Shown: positions 6,279-10,474 of the stretch, piece by piece
Layout: every line of letters begins with the position of its first letter
Position numbering within the stretch: position 1 is the stretch's first letter
Assembly (NCBI GenBank): GCA_944391545.1
Contig: CALXTZ010000045.1
Location: forward strand, 1-10,474
From: an uncultured Alphaproteobacteria bacterium
Lineage (GTDB): Bacteria > Pseudomonadota > Alphaproteobacteria > CAAHEQ01 > UBA3637
Reading direction: 5' to 3'
Length of the DNA stretch: 10,474 bases
Notes under the pieces: generated by a model
Databases searched by the model: none
Told to the model about the DNA's origin: nothing
The model's input: the letters and a program-made list of their open reading frames with translations, nothing else
Translations under genes and position numbers: made by a program

Positions 6279-7173
6279 ATAATTGCCGCGCAAAATTTTT
6301 TTTAAGCCGTTGCCAAAATCCGACCGGTTGTGAATGACACGTTTGTTTGATCGGCAAAATCGGGCAGTTCATTTCCTGCTTCAGATCTTCGTCGATAAAC
6401 GGGCAGGTTTGGAAAAAACGAGCTTCTTTGGGCGAAAAAAGATATTTTCGGCGGTTGAGTTGGGCAATTGTCGGGTTGGCTAAAACGAAAATACACGGAA
6501 TGTCAGCCGTTTCAAGCGCATTTTTTAAAAGAGTCGGTTTATCGAAAAGAGACGGTATGGTTAAGTCCGGTATAAATTGAAGACAAGACGATAAAAATTG
6601 CGCCATGCGCAGATTTAACTCGGTTTGACTTTGATCATCCGCATGCGTTTCAAAAAACTTTTGTTGGTTTTGGTAATGAGCCCACAAGGTGTCTAAAGGC
6701 GATTGGGCTGACAGCGGTGAATCTTGAGAAGGCTTCAAAACCGGTGTGTAATTTTTCTGTGCAACCGTGTTGAATGTTTTGATTAAGTCGGCTGCATGAA
6801 AATAAGACCCTAAATCCAAATCAAACACGCTCGTTAAATTGCATTTACGAAATAAAACATGTAACGGTGTTTCTTCCAAAAAAATACTGACTGCCGGCAA
6901 ATGATGAACGGATAACGCATGCGGTTTTTGGGAAGAGGGGTGTTGATCGTTGTCGTAGAGCGAGACTCCGCGGTTACCGAGCATATAAAAAGCATCGATG
7001 CAGGTTTGTTCGGCCGCTTCGTACAGCAATGCACGTGCCGTAAAGGAACCGGCATCAAAAGCCGGATCATTCAACACGTTCTCAAAAAGATCTAATCTTT
7101 TTCGTTCAAGCGCGGAGACGCCTTTTTGCAAGATCGGATCGTTCCGGTCAACGAAATCACGCAGGCAATACAT
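6277..7173 (-). CDS. Protein of unknown function with degenerate ankyrin-like segment
   Basis: I do not recognise this 298-residue protein as a named family. It has no signal peptide or membrane segment, so it is probably cytosolic (or secreted without a cleaved signal). Residues about 47-75 (ARALLYEAAEQT...MLGNRGVSLYDND) follow an ankyrin helix-turn-helix pattern. After an insertion of about 25 residues comes TPLHVLF (102-108), the usual start of the next repeat; SPLDTLW near 158-164 may be another. The C-terminal part has three spaced cysteines (257, 269, 279, the last followed by His) and ends basic and amphipathic. The ATG at 7173 is chosen because AAAGGA lies six bases upstream, inside the last codons of the preceding gene; only one base separates the preceding stop from this ATG, so translation is probably coupled. 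An upstream in-frame TTG at 7188 lacks a ribosome binding site. Function is unknown. Confidence 0.85.
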   Translation of the reverse strand: MYCLRDFVDRNDPILQKGVSALERKRLDLFENVLNDPAFDAGSFTARALLYEAAEQTCIDAFYMLGNRGVSLYDNDQHPSSQKPHALSVHHLPAVSIFLEETPLHVLFRKCNLTSVFDLDLGSYFHAADLIKTFNTVAQKNYTPVLKPSQDSPLSAQSPLDTLWAHYQNQQKFFETHADDQSQTELNLRMAQFLSSCLQFIPDLTIPSLFDKPTLLKNALETADIPCIFVLANPTIAQLNRRKYLFSPKEARFFQTCPFIDEDLKQEMNCPILPIKQTCHSQPVGFWQRLKKNFARQL

Positions 7174-7174
7174 G

Positions 7175-8209
7175 TTATTTCCTTTCAAAGCCTTGATGTG
7201 ATTCGGCCATGAAATAAGCTTGTTTGGTTTTGGACGGCATGTTTAAAACAAAGTGTTCTTTCATGATGCCGCAAAGATACAAATAGGCAGTTAAAGCAGA
7301 GCAATTATGCTTATTGCAAATAAAACGGCGCATAACGGTTTTGACATCGGTCGGCGCTGTTTTATAAAGCTTGCTCCGACATTCAAAAGTCGGGTAATCT
7401 GCTTCGGCCCATAACAATCGTTCAATTAAATCACAGTCCGGATGCGGCTGTGTATGTGCAATTACCAACGGTTGGTGCATCGGAAAATCTTCCGGCGTGT
7501 TGAAATTATAGCCTGTTTGATGCAAGGCATCGATCGAGTCGAGTTTGGCTTGATACAAAGCATGCGCTCTCGGATGCGCATGTCCGACGAGCGGTGACGG
7601 CAATCGTTTTATCAATAAGGCGACCGGGGTTAAGAAAGCTGCATTCGGTTGCGACAACGCACTTAAAATATTTTGTGCCGTTTGCAAATGATTTGACGGA
7701 TTGAGTAAAGACAGATTGAACCGATGCCGCGCAACGGCCGGATCGCTTTTTTGAAAAGAGAGCGCATTCGTGCCGAAAGATAAAAACGGATCTTTTTCAA
7801 TCAGTAAATGAAAAGCGTTTTGTTTTTGTTTGTTTTGTGTTTTGATGTCGGCGCCTAAACGAACCAGCTGAATCACGGCATCTTTTTGTCCCGATTGAGC
7901 CGCCACAAGCAGCAATTCATTTAATTGATTTTCGTTTTGAGCTTGTTCCATGGTCAGTCGGCCGCGTTCATTCACGCCGGTTTCTAATTGATGGTTGCTA
8001 AAAGCGGATATAATCGTATTAAAAGCATCCGTGTTTTTGGACAGGAGAGCTTCTTGCAGCTTATCCAGTAAAACTTTTTGTGCCAAGACACGCATCGCAT
8101 GCGTTTTATACGAATCATGCGTGATGATTTTTTGTAATTCTTTCGGGTGATGCTCATAGTCTGATAAAAGAACAGACACATCTTCTTCTTGAACATGTTG
8201 TTCGATCAT
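7175..8209 (-). CDS. Ankyrin repeat-containing protein of unknown function
   Basis: This 344-residue protein holds at least one good ankyrin repeat: residues about 97-138, LLLVAAQSGQKDAVIQLVRL then GAD, followed by the next repeat start NAFHLLIE (131-138). Weaker repeat-like stretches are TPVALLIK...ALHQTGYNFN (about 194-237) and PLVIAH...ERLLWAEADYP (about 247-273), interrupted by long insertions. The N-terminal 90 residues are helical and rich in Gln, Lys and Leu. Five cysteines cluster in the C-terminal third (259, 277, 298, 303, 313). No signal peptide or membrane segment is visible. Ankyrin repeats bind proteins; a partner cannot be deduced. The start at 8209 is chosen over an ATG at 8236 because GAGAGGGG lies six bases upstream and the predicted transcript begins near 8237, which would leave the earlier ATG without a leader. 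It forms a coupled pair with the next gene. Confidence 0.87.
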   Translation of the reverse strand: MIEQHVQEEDVSVLLSDYEHHPKELQKIITHDSYKTHAMRVLAQKVLLDKLQEALLSKNTDAFNTIISAFSNHQLETGVNERGRLTMEQAQNENQLNELLLVAAQSGQKDAVIQLVRLGADIKTQNKQKQNAFHLLIEKDPFLSFGTNALSFQKSDPAVARHRFNLSLLNPSNHLQTAQNILSALSQPNAAFLTPVALLIKRLPSPLVGHAHPRAHALYQAKLDSIDALHQTGYNFNTPEDFPMHQPLVIAHTQPHPDCDLIERLLWAEADYPTFECRSKLYKTAPTDVKTVMRRFICNKHNCSALTAYLYLCGIMKEHFVLNMPSKTKQAYFMAESHQGFERK

Positions 8210-8243
8210 AGTTGGCCCCTCTCTTTTGTATAACATTTTGTAT

Positions 8244-8272
8244 ATAATATACTAAAAAATTAAAAATGTAAA
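8244..8272 (-). promoter_or_regulatory. Near-consensus promoter of the ankyrin-like pair
   Basis: On the minus strand TTTACA (8272-8267) and TATTAT (8249-8244) each match five of six consensus bases and are separated by 17 bases, the optimal spacing. Transcription would start near 8237, giving a leader of about 28 bases to the ATG at 8209. The 117 bases between here and the protease stop at 8390 hold no recognisable gene or terminator, so read-through from the protease gene could add to expression. Confidence 0.6.
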
Positions 8273-8389
8273 GACTAAAGTTGCATAAATATGAAAAACA
8301 ACAAATATATCGAAAAACATTGACGAATTTTATCGACGCCAAAAGAAAGAAGCACCTTTATTTCAGTCAGCAAATCGGGAAAGTCGTTT

Positions 8390-10474
8390 TTAATAAGGCG
8401 TAACGCGTTTTTTGCGTTTGTCCGCTCGGTCGTTTTCTTTTTGAACTTTGACGTAATAGGTGTGCAATTGTTCTTGAATGCGGCCGTACAATGTATCCGA
8501 CGGATATTTGCCTTTTGCATTCGGCTGCCCGGTCGGAATTCCTGTCAGAATTTCCAAACCCTGTTCAATGGTTTCAACGGCATAAATATGGAACAGTCTT
8601 TGTTGAACGGCCTCCACAACATCCGAACGCAACATTAAATTCCGAATATTCGCTGTCGGAATGATGACACCTTGCGTTCCCGTTAAGCCTTTGACACGGC
8701 AAACATCGAAAAAGCCTTCGATTTTCTCGTTAACGGCACCGATGGCTTGGACTTGTCCCAGCTGGTTGACAGAACCGGTGACGGCAATGCCTTGATCCAA
8801 CGCAACCCCGGATATGGATGACAACAGGGCGTATAATTCGGCACTGGAGGCCGAATCCCCATCAATCGGGCCATATGATTGTTCGATAACAAGACTTGCA
8901 TTTAAAGACAGCGGTTCTTCTTTGGCGAAGTGAGAAGCGACAAAGGACGATAAAATCAACACGCCCTTGGAATGAAACGGCCCGCCCAAGTCCACTTCGC
9001 GTTCAATGTCAATAATCTCGCCCGATCCGATGCGGGTTTGACAAGTCAGACGGCTGGGGCGACCGAAAGATAAATGCCCGAATTCCTGAACGGCCAAAAT
9101 ATTGATTTGACCGATTTGCCGGCCTTGCGTATTAATCAAAATCGTTCCGTTTTGAATGTGTTCCAACATGCGTTTATGTAAGTTGTCCGACCGGCTGACT
9201 TTAGCGGCGATTGCTTTTTCGATATGTTCTTTGGCAACCGCTTTTGCTTTGGCGCGCCGTGCGAAATAATCAGCCTCTTTCATTAAGTCGGAAATCAGAC
9301 TTAACCGCGTTGTTAATTTTTCTTGATCCTGCGATAAGCGAGACGCGTATTCAATCAATCGTTCCAAAGCGTCTTTTGTAAAAGCTTTTAATTTGTACTT
9401 TTTACACAGCGTTGTCATTAAAGACATGTATTTGCCGATATTTTCTTCATTACGGTCAATACGCGGATAAAAGTTAGCTTCAACCTTGAACAAGTTGGAA
9501 AAGTCCGCATCATTTTCGCTTAAAGCATAATACAGGTCGTTTTCACCGATTAGAACAATTTTAATGTTCAGTGGAATAGCCTCCGGTTCCAATGTCGTTG
9601 TGCTGACAACACCGGATTCTTCTTCGGCCGATTCAATGTGGATACTTTTGGATTTTAAAGATCGTTTTAAGCTTTCCCACGCTGCCGGATGTGAACACAA
9701 ATCCCGCGCGTCGATAATCAAATAACCGCCGTTGGCTTGATGCAACGCGCCGGCTTTAATCAAGCTGAAATCCGTGATGAGCATGCCGAATTGTTGCATC
9801 CGTTCCATGCGGCCGACTAAATTAGGCAGATTCGGATGGTCCAAATATAAAACGGGCGCCCCTTTTTTACCCGCGTTACTGACCAACAAATTGACTTTGT
9901 ACCGGTTCATGATTTGAGACGCTTTTTGCGATTTTTTAACAAAAGCGCTGACTTGATCGGCTTCCTCTTCATTTTTATTCGTATCCAAAAACAAGGAGAC
10001 ATGATCAACGATATCTTTGCGCATGTCGTTTAAATAGGCTTTGACATCCGCGACATCATCATATTTTTTCATAAGATCATGCATGGCTTGGTGAACAGTT
10101 TGATGCGTCAAAAGCTCGTTTAATGTGTTGATCTGTTCTTTTTGTTCTTTTTCCCATTTCGGAACTTCTTTGACAGCCTGTTCTAATTTGGCCTGTGTTT
10201 CGTTCATTTGTTCCAAAATCGCCTTGCGGGTTGCTTTGGGCAGCTTATCAAAGGTTTCGGGCGTTAAAACTTCCCCGTTTTTGGTCGGCGCAACAACCAA
10301 ACCGGTCGGCATTCTTAAAACGGCAACGTTTTTCTTGCCTTTGGCAATGTCTTGCAATTGGTTGTAGTATTCTTCCTTTTGCGTTTGAAAATTTTGTTCG
10401 ACCTGTGCGATTTGTTCTTGGTATTCCTGACCTTCAAACATGGCCGGCAAAGCCGTTTGATTGTCCGTTATCTG
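8390..10474 (-). CDS. LonB-like ATP-dependent serine protease (S16), 5' end outside window
   Basis: The visible 694 residues belong to the Lon-related AAA+ protease group with an AAA_32-type ATPase region (COG1067), not to classical LonA. The frame is open to the right edge, so the true start and the nucleotide-binding loop expected upstream are missing; roughly 100-150 residues are probably absent. In order there are a coiled-coil-rich insertion (EQAVKEVPKWEKEQKEQI and neighbours), the family block PNLPNLVGRMERM...TDFSLIKAGALHQANGGYLIIDARDL with a Walker B-like hydrophobic strand, a helical AAA+ lid, and the S16 protease domain. The catalytic serine is in DGDSASS (codon 8854-8852) and the lysine in NEKIEGFF (codon 8725-8723), 43 residues apart as in Lon, so the protease site is intact. 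It degrades cytosolic proteins; specific substrates are unknown. The basic tail ends at 8390, with no terminator visible after it. Confidence 0.94.
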   Translation of the reverse strand, partial: QITDNQTALPAMFEGQEYQEQIAQVEQNFQTQKEEYYNQLQDIAKGKKNVAVLRMPTGLVVAPTKNGEVLTPETFDKLPKATRKAILEQMNETQAKLEQAVKEVPKWEKEQKEQINTLNELLTHQTVHQAMHDLMKKYDDVADVKAYLNDMRKDIVDHVSLFLDTNKNEEEADQVSAFVKKSQKASQIMNRYKVNLLVSNAGKKGAPVLYLDHPNLPNLVGRMERMQQFGMLITDFSLIKAGALHQANGGYLIIDARDLCSHPAAWESLKRSLKSKSIHIESAEEESGVVSTTTLEPEAIPLNIKIVLIGENDLYYALSENDADFSNLFKVEANFYPRIDRNEENIGKYMSLMTTLCKKYKLKAFTKDALERLIEYASRLSQDQEKLTTRLSLISDLMKEADYFARRAKAKAVAKEHIEKAIAAKVSRSDNLHKRMLEHIQNGTILINTQGRQIGQINILAVQEFGHLSFGRPSRLTCQTRIGSGEIIDIEREVDLGGPFHSKGVLILSSFVASHFAKEEPLSLNASLVIEQSYGPIDGDSASSAELYALLSSISGVALDQGIAVTGSVNQLGQVQAIGAVNEKIEGFFDVCRVKGLTGTQGVIIPTANIRNLMLRSDVVEAVQQRLFHIYAVETIEQGLEILTGIPTGQPNAKGKYPSDTLYGRIQEQLHTYYVKVQKENDRADKRKKRVTPY

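Noticed and set aside
8275..8520. An 81-residue minus-strand frame overlapping the 3' end of the protease gene and running on through the gap
   Set aside because: Most of it overlaps the protease in another frame, it lacks a convincing ribosome binding site, and its hydrophobic end is AT-rich intergenic sequence containing the -35 box of the next promoter. A remnant of an older gene cannot be excluded.

Overview
The window comes from a Gram-negative bacterium. It encodes an outer-membrane lipoprotein (MlaA) and a periplasmic lipid carrier (MlaC), parts of a system that only makes sense with an outer membrane. Base composition is moderate, intergenic gaps are short and AT-rich, and most genes have clear Shine-Dalgarno sequences. 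A side-by-side mlaA-mlaC pair, a fermentative AdhE and ankyrin-like proteins would fit an uncultured, probably anaerobic or host-associated alphaproteobacterium. That placement is inference and weak; no rRNA or other phylogenetic marker is present.

Layout. (1) Bases 1-2148, minus strand: a probable operon reading leftwards, LOG-family nucleotide phosphoribohydrolase > mlaA > mlaC. It closes with a hairpin terminator at 78-97. Immediately beyond is a good promoter and the first five codons of another minus-strand gene cut by the window edge. (2) Bases 2149-2245: a divergent AT-rich intergenic region with an extended -10 promoter overlapping a perfect 13-base inverted repeat. (3) Bases 2246-3481, plus strand: an exported protein of unknown function with a Pro/Ala/Lys/Glu-rich linker and a C-terminal domain carrying two cysteines, followed by a terminator. 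(4) Bases 3542-6278, plus strand: a single-gene adhE unit with promoter, strong ribosome binding site and terminator, encoding a complete bifunctional aldehyde/alcohol dehydrogenase with all expected catalytic and metal-binding residues. (5) Bases 6277-8272, minus strand: a two-gene unit of unrecognised proteins with degenerate ankyrin-like repeats. It has its own near-consensus promoter, one base separates the two genes, and it ends in the hairpin shared with adhE. (6) Bases 8390-10474, minus strand: a LonB-like AAA+ serine protease, complete at the C-terminus and cut at the N-terminus by the window edge.

Working together: LOG/mlaA/mlaC combine nucleotide salvage or detoxification with retrograde phospholipid transport and look linked only by co-transcription. 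AdhE converts acetyl-CoA to ethanol to reoxidise NADH during fermentation. The Lon-like protease and the ankyrin-like pair share a strand with no visible terminator between them, so partial read-through is possible. Apart from the ankyrin-like pair and the exported protein, the genes are ordinary housekeeping functions. I saw no mobile element, CRISPR array, tRNA or rRNA. No stretch longer than 300 bases lacks a gene.
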